Part shown: positions 17,283-26,887 of the stretch, piece after piece
Layout of the letters: each line of letters begins with the position of its first letter
How positions within the stretch are numbered: position 1 is the stretch's first letter
Assembly: GCA_041395865.1 (NCBI GenBank)
Contig: JAWKZQ010000003.1
Span: 207,983 to 271,982, forward strand
From: IMCC2047 sp041395865
GTDB taxonomy: Bacteria > Pseudomonadota > Gammaproteobacteria > Pseudomonadales > IMCC2047
DNA: 64,000 bases
Direction of reading: 5' to 3'
Translations under genes and position numbers: made by a program
The notes under the pieces: model-generated
Told to the model about the DNA's origin: nothing
Seen by the model: the letters and a program-made list of their open reading frames with translations, nothing else
Database searches by the model: none

Positions 17283-18722
17283 ATGACAAATAACAGGTTT
17301 GCTCAATCCACCCGGGCCCTGGAAGCACTCCAACCGCGTTCGCTTAAATACCTGAGTGACTATCTTCAAACCCTGATACGCGGCCGCCTTTGGTTAAAGG
17401 TCGTGATCGGGATGGTCAGCGGGATTGCCACGGGCATACTGATCGGCCCGAGCGTCGGCATTCTGGATCCTGATGCCGCCGTTACATTAGGGGATTGGCT
17501 AGCATTCCCAGGCAAGTTGTTTTTGGCGCTGATTCAGATGATGGTCATTCCACTGGTTTTTGCATCGATTATTCGGGGCCTGACAGCGACAGAGGATTTA
17601 GAACAGTTACGCCGAATCGGGCTCAGAGCTGTACTCTTTTTTATGGGAACCACAGCCATTGCCATCATTATCGGGTTAATTGTTGCCTCAATCGTTAAGC
17701 CCGGTCTTTATATCGACAGCCAGTCGCTGCAAGCCACGGCCAGCTATATTCCGGCAGCGGCCGAAACGCAGCAGCAGGGAAGCTTCGATTTAAATGCGTT
17801 GCCACATAAGATCGTCACGTTGTTGCCTGCAAACCCGCTCAATTCCATGGTGGAAAGCAATATGCTGCAGGTGGTTATTTTTGCCATGGTGATCGGCGTT
17901 GCACTGGTTATGATGGCACCGGCTCAAGCAAAACCCTTGCTGGACCTGATGGGATCCCTGCAGGAGGTTTGCATGACCGTGGTGCGCTGGGCCATGGTAT
18001 TGGCGCCCTTTGCCGTGTTTGGATTGATCGCCCAGTTAACCGCCAAGTTAGGCTTAAACGCCCTGATGGGCATGGCCGTTTACATCCTCACGGTGCTGCT
18101 AGGATTACTGGTTATCTTCGCGCTTTATTTATTGCTGATTTACCTGCTTGCCCGACAAAGCCCAACGGCATTCATCAGCTCCGTTAAGGACGTCCTGTTG
18201 CTGGCTTTTTCAACCTCCAGTTCAGCAGCCGTGATGCCGCTTTCAATAAAAACCGCTGAAGAAAAACTGGGTGTCAGACCATCCATTTCCCAGTTCGTCA
18301 TTCCCCTGGGGGCAACTATCAATATGAACGGCACAGCCCTTTACCACGGGGTTGCAACGCTTTTTCTCGCCCAGGTGTTTGGTGTTGATATCAGCATGAG
18401 CGGGATGGCGCTCATTATCCTGACCTCCGTCGGCGCTTCCATCGGGGCACCCGCAGCGCCCGGTGTGGGCATCGTGATTCTTGCCATGGTTCTAAGCACT
18501 GCCGGCATACCCCCGGCAGGCATTGCCCTGGTGATGGGGGTTGACCGGATACTGGATATGAGCCGAACGGCAATCAATGTAAGCGGTGATCTGGTCGCCA
18601 GTAAACTGATGGATAAATGGGTCGGCGGCAAGCAAAGCCATGAGGAAGCGCTGGCGACAGAGCGCGAAGATGAGCGGCTGCGCGGAGAAACCGGCGACGA
18701 CGTTTTAGAGGTAAAACGTTAA
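17283..18722 (+). CDS. Dicarboxylate/amino acid:cation symporter (DAACS family)
   Basis: A 479-residue member of the GltP/DctA family that imports dicarboxylates or acidic amino acids with Na+ or H+. The hairpin HP1 signature SVKDVLLLAFSTSSSAAVMPLSIKTAEEKLGV and the helix 7 motif PLGATINMNGTALYHGVATLFLAQ are clear. HP2 (GASIGAPAAPGVGIVILAMVLSTAGIPPAGIALVMGVDRILDMSRTAINVSGD) completes the binding site. The N-terminal 30 residues and the C-terminal 25 (EREDERLRGETGDDVLEVKR) are hydrophilic extensions. The gene is monocistronic and convergent with tamB. Confidence 0.92.
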   Translation: MTNNRFAQSTRALEALQPRSLKYLSDYLQTLIRGRLWLKVVIGMVSGIATGILIGPSVGILDPDAAVTLGDWLAFPGKLFLALIQMMVIPLVFASIIRGLTATEDLEQLRRIGLRAVLFFMGTTAIAIIIGLIVASIVKPGLYIDSQSLQATASYIPAAAETQQQGSFDLNALPHKIVTLLPANPLNSMVESNMLQVVIFAMVIGVALVMMAPAQAKPLLDLMGSLQEVCMTVVRWAMVLAPFAVFGLIAQLTAKLGLNALMGMAVYILTVLLGLLVIFALYLLLIYLLARQSPTAFISSVKDVLLLAFSTSSSAAVMPLSIKTAEEKLGVRPSISQFVIPLGATINMNGTALYHGVATLFLAQVFGVDISMSGMALIILTSVGASIGAPAAPGVGIVILAMVLSTAGIPPAGIALVMGVDRILDMSRTAINVSGDLVASKLMDKWVGGKQSHEEALATEREDERLRGETGDDVLEVKR

Positions 18723-18739
18723 AACAACGATTGGTTTTG

Positions 18740-21700
18740 TTATTGCGAGCGGTAAATTAAATCCAACGACTGACCGGAACCCGACTCGGTTTCGAAAAAC
18801 AATCGGTCGGTGAGACGGTATTGCAGGAACAGCTTGCTTAGCTGGTCCACCAAGCCAATGCCGTAACGCACATAAAGCCGCGGGGTAATGTATTTGCCCA
18901 GGGTAATCCCGACCGTATTGATACCTTCTTCCGCCTCCAGGCCAATTTCATCCAGGCCGGACAATTCAGAAATACGACTGGTAACGGGGCTTGATTGACT
19001 GATGGAGTAGGCCAGCAGGGCATTGGCCAGGGCATTTTTTTCCTGGCTATTACTGTCCTTCAGGGATTTGCCGCGAAGAATATAGGAGAGTATTTCTGTT
19101 TCCGGTAAAGGAGGTTCCGAAAACAGGGTGGTTTTCAGGTTTGATACAGGGCCGTTGGCGCGCAACCCGGCTCTGACATCTCGAACCCTGCGGGAGGCTT
19201 CAAGATCCAGGGCCGGTTCTGACAGCGCACCGCTGAAAATGATAAAGCCCCTGTCGATCGCAAGGTCCTGCCCATAGGCCTGATAGGCGCCGTCGATGAG
19301 TTCTATCTGCCCCTGACCGGTCAAACTGCCATCCAGGGGCTTGCTCAGCCTGAGTACCCCTTTGAGGTTGGTTTTCAAACCATAGGCGGCCAGCTTAACA
19401 TCATCGCCGGCCTCCAGTAGCAGCGCCAGCTGGTAGGCAAAGGCCTCGCCATTAACCGACTGGCCCTGTTCGCCATGCACGACGGCATCCGGTGTCAGGC
19501 TCAGGCGAGAGGCTGAGCGCTGGTAAACGATGTTAGCTGAAGGAATCAGCACATCCCCCTGCAAATCAACCATGGTGGGCGTAACCTTGAGGGTGAAATC
19601 GGGTGTCACCGCAACTCGCTGCCCGGGGTGGTTCATCAGCAAGGCATTTTCGCCGGTTATTTGCAGTTCGATTTGCCAATCGTCGACCGCGTTTAACGAT
19701 AAGGCCCCGTCCATTTTCAGCGTACCTTCGCCAGCCTTTGCGGTACCCTGGATGTGTTGCCGGAAGCCGGATAGTGCGGATGTTTTCAGGTTAAGGTCGG
19801 TCCACTCTACGGCCAGTGCATTGATGTAGATACTGGCAATATTAAGCTCGGACTCCAGGCGCATATCGGGGCGTTGCAGGGTGCCGCCCAGTTGAATACG
19901 ACCGCGCAACTCACCCTGCAGGTGATCAATTTCGGGCAACAGCTGGGCATAGGGCTGTAAATCCGGCAGGTGGAAGTGGAATTCTCCACTTAAGGGGCTT
20001 GTTTTTTGATTCAGCGACTGAACTGAAAGCGAGCCGCTCAGGCTGCCATCTTTATTAATTTTTGATTTAATTTCGCCCGTTAACAATTCGTTTTTTAAAG
20101 AAAAATCGATGTTTAACTCGCTGAGAGTCAGCTGCTTTTGTGCTTCGTCCGCGGCACCGATTAACAGAACATCATCTTCATGTGCCTGAAAAACGCGTAG
20201 CGAAAAATCTGGATTTTTGAGCGTTCCCTGTAGCGCACCCTGGATATCCACAACACCGGTAACCGGTACGCTGAGCGATTTGTTCAAATTGAGCAGTGCT
20301 GCCGGAATTTTCTCGCCGTCGAGGGTGACGTCAAATTGATCATTGAGCCATAAACCCTTTGCACAGAATTGTCCCGCTACGGCTGCCAGGCACAGCGCTG
20401 AGAACTGGTAATCTTGCTGCCGCAGCCTATAGTCCACGTTGTTTTGCAGTTGCCAGAGGCCATATTTTTCATTGGAAACTTCAAGTTGACTCAATACGCC
20501 GGAAATTTGCTGTTGCTGGAATTGCGGGCGAGTTTGCATGCGCAGCTTAAGCTGGCTTGATGCGGCGTCTAAATCCAGTGTTGGCTGCCGCCAGTCACCC
20601 TGGGCCGTGAGCTGCACCCGATCGACGGTCTGTTCCTGATAACGAATACCTGCCGCCACCAGGTTATTTTTGCCTGCTAAAAAGTGACCCTCGATAAGCT
20701 GGATCGTGACCTGTATATCCTCAATCGCCAGGTCGGCAATTGAGACGGCTTGGCCATGCAGCCTGGCTTTTAGTGTAGGGCGCTCCAGGTTTCCGGCTAA
20801 GGCGGCATTGATCTGGAGACTGCCGGAGGCCGCAGGGTAGAAGGATTCCAAAGCGTTGATATCCAAGGCAAGCTCCGCTGCCAGCTGGTTTTTGCTAAAG
20901 GTGCCCTGTAACTGCAAGTTATTGTTGCCGGAGCGGGCAGCCAGCGTCTCTACCCGAACCTCATTGCCACGCGACTGTAGTTTGAAACGCGCCTGTATCG
21001 GGTGATTATAGAGCTGTGCCTGCAGGTCAGGGCTGTTCAGTTGCAGCTGCAATTCGTCGCTCCACTGGCCGCTGATGTGGACTAACCCTTTAAGGGCATC
21101 GGGTAACGGTTGATAGAAAGGGCTGGCATTAAATTCATCGAACAACAGCTGGTTTTGCCAGCGAATAACCCCCTCTGCCCAGCCCAAATGACCGTTTAGG
21201 GTGGCTTTACCGGCTTGATCGCCACTGATGGCAAGGCTCTGAATCTCGAGGCGTTCGGGACTGGCAAGGGCCTTAAGACTAACGTCGTAGGGCTGTTGTT
21301 CTGGAATAGACAATTTCCCTGCCAGGGTTGTCTGCAGCTTTGCCAGCGGGCCCTGGGCCTGTAGATTCAGCGAAGATAACGCGTAGCTGCTTTGCTGTTG
21401 AGCTGTCGGCAAGGCGAAGTACTGCAACTCACCGTTTAACTTAAAAAAGGGCGTTTCCAGCCAGTTATCGACCTGCAGATCCAGCTTCGAAATCAAGTCG
21501 CCGCTTGTGTGCTGGAGAAGATTAAGCTGTAACGCATCGGCTTCAACCCTTGTCTGGCCGTGTACCGAACCTTGATCATAAATGGGTGCCGACCAATCGG
21601 CCTGTAAGTCCAGCTGTAACGCCGGAAAAAGGTAGGCCGTGCCTTTCAGTTGTACACGGGTAGCGCCGTAGTTAAGGCTTAATTGCGTATCGGCAACGCC

Positions 21701-22198
21701 TTGCTCATCCACTTTGGTGCTGAGGTGGATAGCGCCAAACTCAACATCTTGTGCCGGGCTGATTATCGTGAGCCGTTGCACGCTCAGGTCTTCCAGGATC
21801 AGCTCGAAGGGGATCAAGCCCTGTCTCAGCTTCAGGTAGTCCAGCGGGCGGGCGGTTTGTGGTTCGCTCTGCCCTGATGCGCTCAATTCCAGCGTAACCT
21901 GCTCTGCACGCAGCCGTTCCAGAACAAGGCGTGCCCGCAATAGGTCTCTGAGGCGGAGTACCAGAGTGAATTCGCTAATTGTGGTTTTAACACCTTCGGT
22001 TTCCACAGTCAGGGCGGCTACTTTCAACCCCGAGCCTATTGAGCCCTCAAGGTCTCTGTAGGTGAGCACGCCGGAATAGCTCAACAGATTAAAAACCTGC
22101 CGTGTGCCGGATGGCGTATAAATGAGCCATGCTGCGATCAGAAACACGAGCAGGATAGGCACGCAGAGCGCCAGCAGCCAGCGAGTTTTCAGCGTCAT
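18740..22198 (-). CDS. tamB: TamB, translocation and assembly module inner-membrane subunit
   Basis: A 1152-residue protein with an N-terminal signal anchor (TRWLLALCVPILLVFLIAAWLIYTPSGTRQVF) and a very long periplasmic beta-taco built of repeated strands. It ends in the conserved TamB/DUF490 domain (LSYILRGKSLKDSNSQEKNALANALLAYSISQS...ITPRLYVRYGIGLVDQLSKLFLQYRLTDRLFFETESG). TamB bridges the inner membrane to TamA and supports outer-membrane protein assembly and phospholipid transport. The start codon overlaps the tamA stop by four bases, and the length is slightly below E. coli TamB (1259 residues). Confidence 0.95.
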   Translation of the reverse strand: MTLKTRWLLALCVPILLVFLIAAWLIYTPSGTRQVFNLLSYSGVLTYRDLEGSIGSGLKVAALTVETEGVKTTISEFTLVLRLRDLLRARLVLERLRAEQVTLELSASGQSEPQTARPLDYLKLRQGLIPFELILEDLSVQRLTIISPAQDVEFGAIHLSTKVDEQGVADTQLSLNYGATRVQLKGTAYLFPALQLDLQADWSAPIYDQGSVHGQTRVEADALQLNLLQHTSGDLISKLDLQVDNWLETPFFKLNGELQYFALPTAQQQSSYALSSLNLQAQGPLAKLQTTLAGKLSIPEQQPYDVSLKALASPERLEIQSLAISGDQAGKATLNGHLGWAEGVIRWQNQLLFDEFNASPFYQPLPDALKGLVHISGQWSDELQLQLNSPDLQAQLYNHPIQARFKLQSRGNEVRVETLAARSGNNNLQLQGTFSKNQLAAELALDINALESFYPAASGSLQINAALAGNLERPTLKARLHGQAVSIADLAIEDIQVTIQLIEGHFLAGKNNLVAAGIRYQEQTVDRVQLTAQGDWRQPTLDLDAASSQLKLRMQTRPQFQQQQISGVLSQLEVSNEKYGLWQLQNNVDYRLRQQDYQFSALCLAAVAGQFCAKGLWLNDQFDVTLDGEKIPAALLNLNKSLSVPVTGVVDIQGALQGTLKNPDFSLRVFQAHEDDVLLIGAADEAQKQLTLSELNIDFSLKNELLTGEIKSKINKDGSLSGSLSVQSLNQKTSPLSGEFHFHLPDLQPYAQLLPEIDHLQGELRGRIQLGGTLQRPDMRLESELNIASIYINALAVEWTDLNLKTSALSGFRQHIQGTAKAGEGTLKMDGALSLNAVDDWQIELQITGENALLMNHPGQRVAVTPDFTLKVTPTMVDLQGDVLIPSANIVYQRSASRLSLTPDAVVHGEQGQSVNGEAFAYQLALLLEAGDDVKLAAYGLKTNLKGVLRLSKPLDGSLTGQGQIELIDGAYQAYGQDLAIDRGFIIFSGALSEPALDLEASRRVRDVRAGLRANGPVSNLKTTLFSEPPLPETEILSYILRGKSLKDSNSQEKNALANALLAYSISQSSPVTSRISELSGLDEIGLEAEEGINTVGITLGKYITPRLYVRYGIGLVDQLSKLFLQYRLTDRLFFETESGSGQSLDLIYRSQ

Positions 22199-23916
22199 AA
22201 CTGCGGTCCGAACATAATGTGTATCCTGAAATCGTCCTCGCCTTCTTCGAGCGGTACGCCGATATCAAAACGTAACGGACCCACTGGGGAGTACCAGCGT
22301 AGCCCCAGGCCGACACCGGTAACCGCATCAAAGTTATCGGTCCAGGCATTACCGCTATCGACAAAAGCAGCCACGGCCCACTTTTTATAAACCGGCCGCT
22401 CGAACTCGATACTGGCAACACTCAAGTGCTTTCCGCCAATGACCTGCTGGTTCTCCTTGGGACCCAGTGATTCATATTCATAACCCCGGATACTGCTGTC
22501 GCCGCCCGCAAAAAAGCGTCTGGAAGCCGGTAAATCCTCAATATCCTCGGCCAGGGTGAAGCCCAGGGAGGCACCCATCAGAAGCTTGAAATCATAGGGC
22601 AGGGGGGTAATCCACTTGCCATTAGCCTGCAGCTGGAGGAATGATGAGTCGGACACTAGCTGTTCGGCACTGCCCAGCAAGGTGAAGGACAGCATATAGC
22701 CCCGGCTCGGATTGCTGATGTTGTCAGCTTTAATACGGCTGCGTGTAATCGCTGGAATTAAATGCAATGTGCTTTCCTTGTCGCCGGCAACCTCTGCCGT
22801 TTCCTGGCTGATAAAGGCCGATAGGGATTGATGCCAGCCTGAGTCCAGCAACCTGTTGCGGGTTAAACCGGTTTCCCAGCGTTGACTCTCTACACTGTCG
22901 GTATTTTCGTCGAGGTATGACAGATCAAACTGCAGATTATTATTCAAAAACCCTTTTTGGGGGATCAGGTAATTCAAGTTCAACTCATTGAGTACCTGGG
23001 AAGCCAGCATGGATGCCTGCCATTGATGCCCCTGTTCGTTAAAACGATACCGCTTGTAGCGGCTGCGCAGGCGTGGGCCGGTGTCCGTGGAGTAGCCGAC
23101 ACCGACTTCATAGCTGTGCGGTTTACCGGCGCTGGCGGTTACCCGTATCGGCACCTGGGTGTCAGTTTTCCTCTCCAGCTGCGGAAGAATGTCGATCTGC
23201 TCAAAATAGCCCGTTTCAAAAAGATGACTGCGATCGGCCTGTATTCTTGTCAGGTCATAAAACTCGCCTTCGTTGATACTGAGGATGCTGCGAATCAGGT
23301 CCTTGGAAATATCGGACTGCTCAATCGTAATCGCGCCAAACCGATAGCGGCGGCCGGAGTGCCATTGCAGGCTAATATCGACAGCGTGCTCATCGGGATA
23401 AATGTCCACTCGCTGGGTTGTCATGTTGGCATCGAAATAACCGCGCCGGACCCCGGTGGCATGTATCTTCTCCTTGAGCGTTTCGTAACGTTCGCTGGTA
23501 AAAGGTGTTTGGGGCGTCAGGCCTGATTTATCAAGCAGCTTGATGAATACCGGATCTGTTTCAGCCTCTCCGTGAAACTCAATGGTTACCTGACGTATTA
23601 ATACCGGCTGGCCGAGGTCGATTTGGTAGCCGAGTTGCCAGCATTTATGGTTAAAACTGAGCGCGTGCTGGATATGGGCATTGAAATAGCCCAAGGCTTG
23701 CAGGGCTTGCTCCAGTGCTTCATTAAACTCGCCGAGCAACCGCTTTCTTGCCGATGCCGGGGTATCGCAAGGATATTGAATGGCTTCAAGGTGCTCTGCC
23801 ACGGCTCCTTTTAAATGGTTTGGCAACCCTTCGAGCTTAATCTGGCTAAAACCGGCTATCGGTGAAAAAAGCAAACACAGACCCACAATAAACGGAAGAA
23901 GAAAACGTGGGTTCAT
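22195..23916 (-). CDS. tamA: TamA, outer-membrane Omp85-family protein
   Basis: The start chosen is the ATG at 23916, which gives MNPRFLLPFIVGLCLLFSPIAGFSQ, a clean signal peptide; the longer frame would add 42 hydrophilic residues. The mature protein has three POTRA domains (about residues 25-255) and a 16-strand Omp85 barrel with GVGYSTDTGPRLRSRYKRYRFNEQGH, the lid-lock region RFFAGGDSSIRGYEYESLGP and C-terminal VGLGLRWYSPVGPLRFDIGVPL. Total 573 residues, close to E. coli TamA (577). It is translationally coupled to tamB. Confidence 0.95.
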   Translation of the reverse strand: MNPRFLLPFIVGLCLLFSPIAGFSQIKLEGLPNHLKGAVAEHLEAIQYPCDTPASARKRLLGEFNEALEQALQALGYFNAHIQHALSFNHKCWQLGYQIDLGQPVLIRQVTIEFHGEAETDPVFIKLLDKSGLTPQTPFTSERYETLKEKIHATGVRRGYFDANMTTQRVDIYPDEHAVDISLQWHSGRRYRFGAITIEQSDISKDLIRSILSINEGEFYDLTRIQADRSHLFETGYFEQIDILPQLERKTDTQVPIRVTASAGKPHSYEVGVGYSTDTGPRLRSRYKRYRFNEQGHQWQASMLASQVLNELNLNYLIPQKGFLNNNLQFDLSYLDENTDSVESQRWETGLTRNRLLDSGWHQSLSAFISQETAEVAGDKESTLHLIPAITRSRIKADNISNPSRGYMLSFTLLGSAEQLVSDSSFLQLQANGKWITPLPYDFKLLMGASLGFTLAEDIEDLPASRRFFAGGDSSIRGYEYESLGPKENQQVIGGKHLSVASIEFERPVYKKWAVAAFVDSGNAWTDNFDAVTGVGLGLRWYSPVGPLRFDIGVPLEEGEDDFRIHIMFGPQL

Positions 23917-24126
23917 AGCGGGGCGGGCACCTTTTTTAAACGGCGAGCGTTGCAGTCTCTGCGTATTGGATGTCTTTGAAACGGGTTCAGAAAGGCAAAA
24001 ATCTCTATTCTTTAAGCCCCTTATGGCCTTAGAGTATCTCAAGAGAGAACGGGATAAAATCTAATCTGTTACTTCAGGATTAAGTGACGTTATTTTTACT
24101 CTGCTGGCTTAATAAGGTTAGGCAAA

Positions 24127-26349
24127 ATGAAGAATGTGCTTCAGGAATTAACACGTATCGTGCAAGGCGCAGCGCTTGTTGAGCCGCCGCATGCGCAGGT
24201 TGAATTTATTGTCTCATCGATCAGCCAGGCCATCGGCATCGATGTCTGCAGCCTTTACCGGATTGAAAGCAATGGCGATTTGCTATTAGTAGCCAGCTAC
24301 GGCCTTGGCAACCAGGGCGAGGTGGTGGTTCCTGCCGGTAAGGGATTGGTTGGCGCTGTCGTTAAGGACCGCCACCCGGTTAATGTCGCAAACGTGTCCA
24401 ACCAGGCTGCTTTCTATCCCGTTGAAGCCTCCAACGAACAGCGCCTGAAAAGCTTTTGCGGCGTACCCATGGTAAAGCATGGCGAGGTGATCGGCGTGCT
24501 GGTTGTCCAGAGCACCAAGGCGCGTCGTCTCAGCAAGGATAAAGAAGCATTCCTGGCAACTTTAGCGCTGCAATTGGCGTTGTTGCTCCCAGCTATCGCC
24601 GATAACCCGGATTTGCCGAGTAACAGGCCAATCAAAGGCGTTAGAGGCGCGGTAGGCGCGGGCATTGGCCAGGCACGTTTTATGACGACAGCGGGACTTG
24701 CCAATGTCGTCGATGCGCCCAGTGTCGATATCGCCGCCGATATTGCGCGTTGGCATGAGCTGTTGAACCAGGTTAAAGCAGAGATTGCCGCTGAGCAGGC
24801 CCACTTAAGCAAAGAGCTTGCTGAACAGGTGTCGAGCATTTTTGATGCCTATCAGATGCTGCTGGCCGATCCCGCCCTTTCGCAGCACGTCGAAGCCGAA
24901 ATAAAAGCAGGGCACTGGCTGCCAAGCGCTTTAAAAATCAGCATTCACTTTTTTGCCGATATTTTCCGCAATATGGAGGACCCTTACCTCAAGGCGCGTT
25001 ACGAGGATATCCTGCACCTGGGCGAAAAGCTGCTCCAGGCTTGGCGGGGCGGGACAAAGCAGAACGATCTTGTTGATCAAAACGAACCGATTGTGCTGAT
25101 TGGCACACAGGTCAGTATTTCGGATATTGCTCAAATCCCGGTATCCCAGTTGGCAGGGATTGTCTGTTTCGAAGGTGGGGGGCTGTCCCATACCGCGGTG
25201 GTTGCCAACGCGCTCGGTATTCCTGCGGTCATGGGGGTCGGCGCCCTAAAAGGCGTGAGCAATGGCGATACCCTGATTGTGGATGGGAATGAAGCTCAGG
25301 TCATCATCAGCCCGTCAGCGTTGTTGTTAAACGAGTACCAGAAATCGATTGCCAGGGAACTCAAGCTCAACGATGAGCTGCAAACCCTGAAAGACAAACC
25401 TGCAGAAACACGTGACGGTCAAAGGGTGCGCCTGCTCGCGAATACGGGGCTTCTGTCGGATATTACTCCAGGCCTGAAAAGCGGCGCGGAAGGCATCGGG
25501 CTCTACCGGACCGAACTAACCTTTATGGCGCGTGACAGTTTTCCCAGCGAAGATGAACAGGTGCAAGTTTACCGGCAGGTGTTCGAGGCTTATCCCGGCA
25601 AGCCGATTTATATGCGAACACTCGACATCGGCGGCGATAAACAGCTTGCCTATTATCCGATTCAGAATGAGGAAAACCCGGCACTGGGCTGGCGTGGGCT
25701 GCGTTTCTGTATCGATAACATTCAGCTTTTAATGACCCAGGTGAGGGCCATGATCAGGGCATCCGTAGGCAGTGAAAGCCTGCATATTCTATTACCCATG
25801 GTTTCCGCCACCAGCCAGATAGATACGTTTCACGCCCTATTGAATGATGCCTGCCAGCAACTGCGTACCGAGGGCTACGAGTTTGCAAGGCCGAAAATAG
25901 GCATCATGGTCGAAGTCCCCGCAGTGATTTCCCAACTGCCGTTCTGGCAGCATAAACTTGATTTTGTCTCTGTGGGCTCCAACGACCTGAGTCAGTACCT
26001 GCTTGCCATAGACCGCAATAATGTCCGTGTTGCCGGATTATTCGATCATTTGCATCCGGCCATATTGCATGAACTCCAGCGTGCCGTAAGCAGAGCCATG
26101 AACTGTAAGCTGCCGCTGAGTGTCTGCGGTGAAATGGCGTCGGACCCTGCCTCTGTCGTGCTCTTGCTGGCTATGGGGGTACGCACGCTGAGCATGAGCG
26201 CTGCGCGGTTGCCCCGCATAAAACGTGTCATACGCTCGTTGGAGATCACGCAGGCTAAACAGTTGCTCGATGAAGCGATGCAACTCGATGATGCAAAGGC
26301 AATCAGGCAACTGGTTTTAGGGCGAATGGCAGCAGCAGGTATCGAGTAA
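24127..26349 (+). CDS. ptsP: PtsP, nitrogen-PTS enzyme I with GAF domain
   Basis: A 740-residue enzyme I of the nitrogen-related phosphotransferase system, which takes phosphate from PEP and passes it to NPr. An N-terminal GAF domain (about 1-160, CSLYRIESNGDLLLVASYGL, KSFCGVPMVKHGEVIGVLVVQS) is followed by the enzyme I N-terminal domain and the phosphohistidine site GGGLSHTAVVANALGIPAVMG near residue 355. The C-terminal TIM barrel has GIGLYRTELTFMARDSFPSEDEQ, MRTLDIGGDKQL and VSVGSNDLSQYLLAIDR. In related bacteria the GAF domain senses glutamine. It stands alone; tamA is divergent upstream. Confidence 0.95.
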   Translation: MKNVLQELTRIVQGAALVEPPHAQVEFIVSSISQAIGIDVCSLYRIESNGDLLLVASYGLGNQGEVVVPAGKGLVGAVVKDRHPVNVANVSNQAAFYPVEASNEQRLKSFCGVPMVKHGEVIGVLVVQSTKARRLSKDKEAFLATLALQLALLLPAIADNPDLPSNRPIKGVRGAVGAGIGQARFMTTAGLANVVDAPSVDIAADIARWHELLNQVKAEIAAEQAHLSKELAEQVSSIFDAYQMLLADPALSQHVEAEIKAGHWLPSALKISIHFFADIFRNMEDPYLKARYEDILHLGEKLLQAWRGGTKQNDLVDQNEPIVLIGTQVSISDIAQIPVSQLAGIVCFEGGGLSHTAVVANALGIPAVMGVGALKGVSNGDTLIVDGNEAQVIISPSALLLNEYQKSIARELKLNDELQTLKDKPAETRDGQRVRLLANTGLLSDITPGLKSGAEGIGLYRTELTFMARDSFPSEDEQVQVYRQVFEAYPGKPIYMRTLDIGGDKQLAYYPIQNEENPALGWRGLRFCIDNIQLLMTQVRAMIRASVGSESLHILLPMVSATSQIDTFHALLNDACQQLRTEGYEFARPKIGIMVEVPAVISQLPFWQHKLDFVSVGSNDLSQYLLAIDRNNVRVAGLFDHLHPAILHELQRAVSRAMNCKLPLSVCGEMASDPASVVLLLAMGVRTLSMSAARLPRIKRVIRSLEITQAKQLLDEAMQLDDAKAIRQLVLGRMAAAGIE

Positions 26350-26442
26350 CCCTCTTCGTTCGACAGTTAGTTGAGCTGAATAAAGCACATGGTGTTTTTT
26401 CTGTAACATTTTGATATTTATTAAAAATAAAACTTTATTCCC

Positions 26443-26639
26443 GGTATCTGCGATGTGGAACCTAACCGGCCTTCCGATACCCTGTTTTTCAGTTTGGCGT
26501 GGCCCAGTGCCTGAAAATAGTCCGTACCACTAATCCGGGGCAGGGTGACAGCCCCGGCTCCTCTATGAACCCGCCGGAATAGCTTTCTTTTTGAGCCCCG
26601 CAACAATGTAAGTTTCTGGGTGAGTAAACAGCTATTCCG
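26443..26639. ncRNA. Candidate structured RNA of four consecutive stem-loops
   Basis: The gap before the nos regulator holds four hairpins in a row. GGTATC 26443 pairs with GATACC 26476, with GGAA/TTCC nested inside. TTTTCAG 26486 pairs with CTGAAAA 26511. CCGGGGC 26535 pairs with GCCCCGG 26551. CGGAATAGCT 26575 pairs with AGCTATTCCG 26630. Such density is unlikely by chance, and no convincing protein is encoded on either strand. On the minus strand the last stem is followed by a T-rich run, which would suit a small RNA read in that direction. It does not match a class I recognise (6S, tmRNA, RNase P, or cobalamin, TPP or c-di-GMP riboswitches). Strand and function are open. Confidence 0.45.
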
Positions 26640-26839
26640 CGACGACTCCATTCGTTGCTTTCTCCGGATTAGCCGTTTTCCTGCGTTGTATCGGGCACCG
26701 AAAATACAATCAACGTTATATGAACGAAGTTATCTTAATGACCACGCTGTTGTTATTAAGACTTCATTAATGGGGTTGTTAAAATGAACTCGCTCAGACT
26801 TTTCTCTTATAAATCAAGCAATTATTTGTTGGCGCGAAT

Positions 26840-26878
26840 TTTGTATCTCCAAACTTATGACGGATACAAACATAAGTT
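26840..26878 (+). promoter_or_regulatory. Two interleaved 8-bp inverted repeats before the nos regulator gene
   Basis: TTTGTATC (26840-26847) pairs with GATACAAA (26863-26870), and AACTTATG (26852-26859) pairs with CATAAGTT (26871-26878). The arms alternate, so in RNA the two hairpins exclude each other or would form a strained pseudoknot, since no bases separate the third and fourth arms. The last arm ends nine bases before the ATG of the Crp/Fnr gene, which has no evident ribosome-binding site. It could be an RNA switch over translation or two overlapping protein operators. Confidence 0.5.
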
Positions 26879-26887
26879 ACGTTTACA

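Noticed and set aside
18701..18720. Inverted repeat ACGTTTT/AAAACGT at the end of the symporter gene as a terminator
   Set aside because: It is inside the last codons, the stem has little G+C, and no T-run follows directly.
26421..26651. A 76-residue minus-strand frame before the nos Crp/Fnr gene
   Set aside because: It coincides with the four stem-loops, has no ribosome site or domain, and its codons are explained better by the RNA-like structure.
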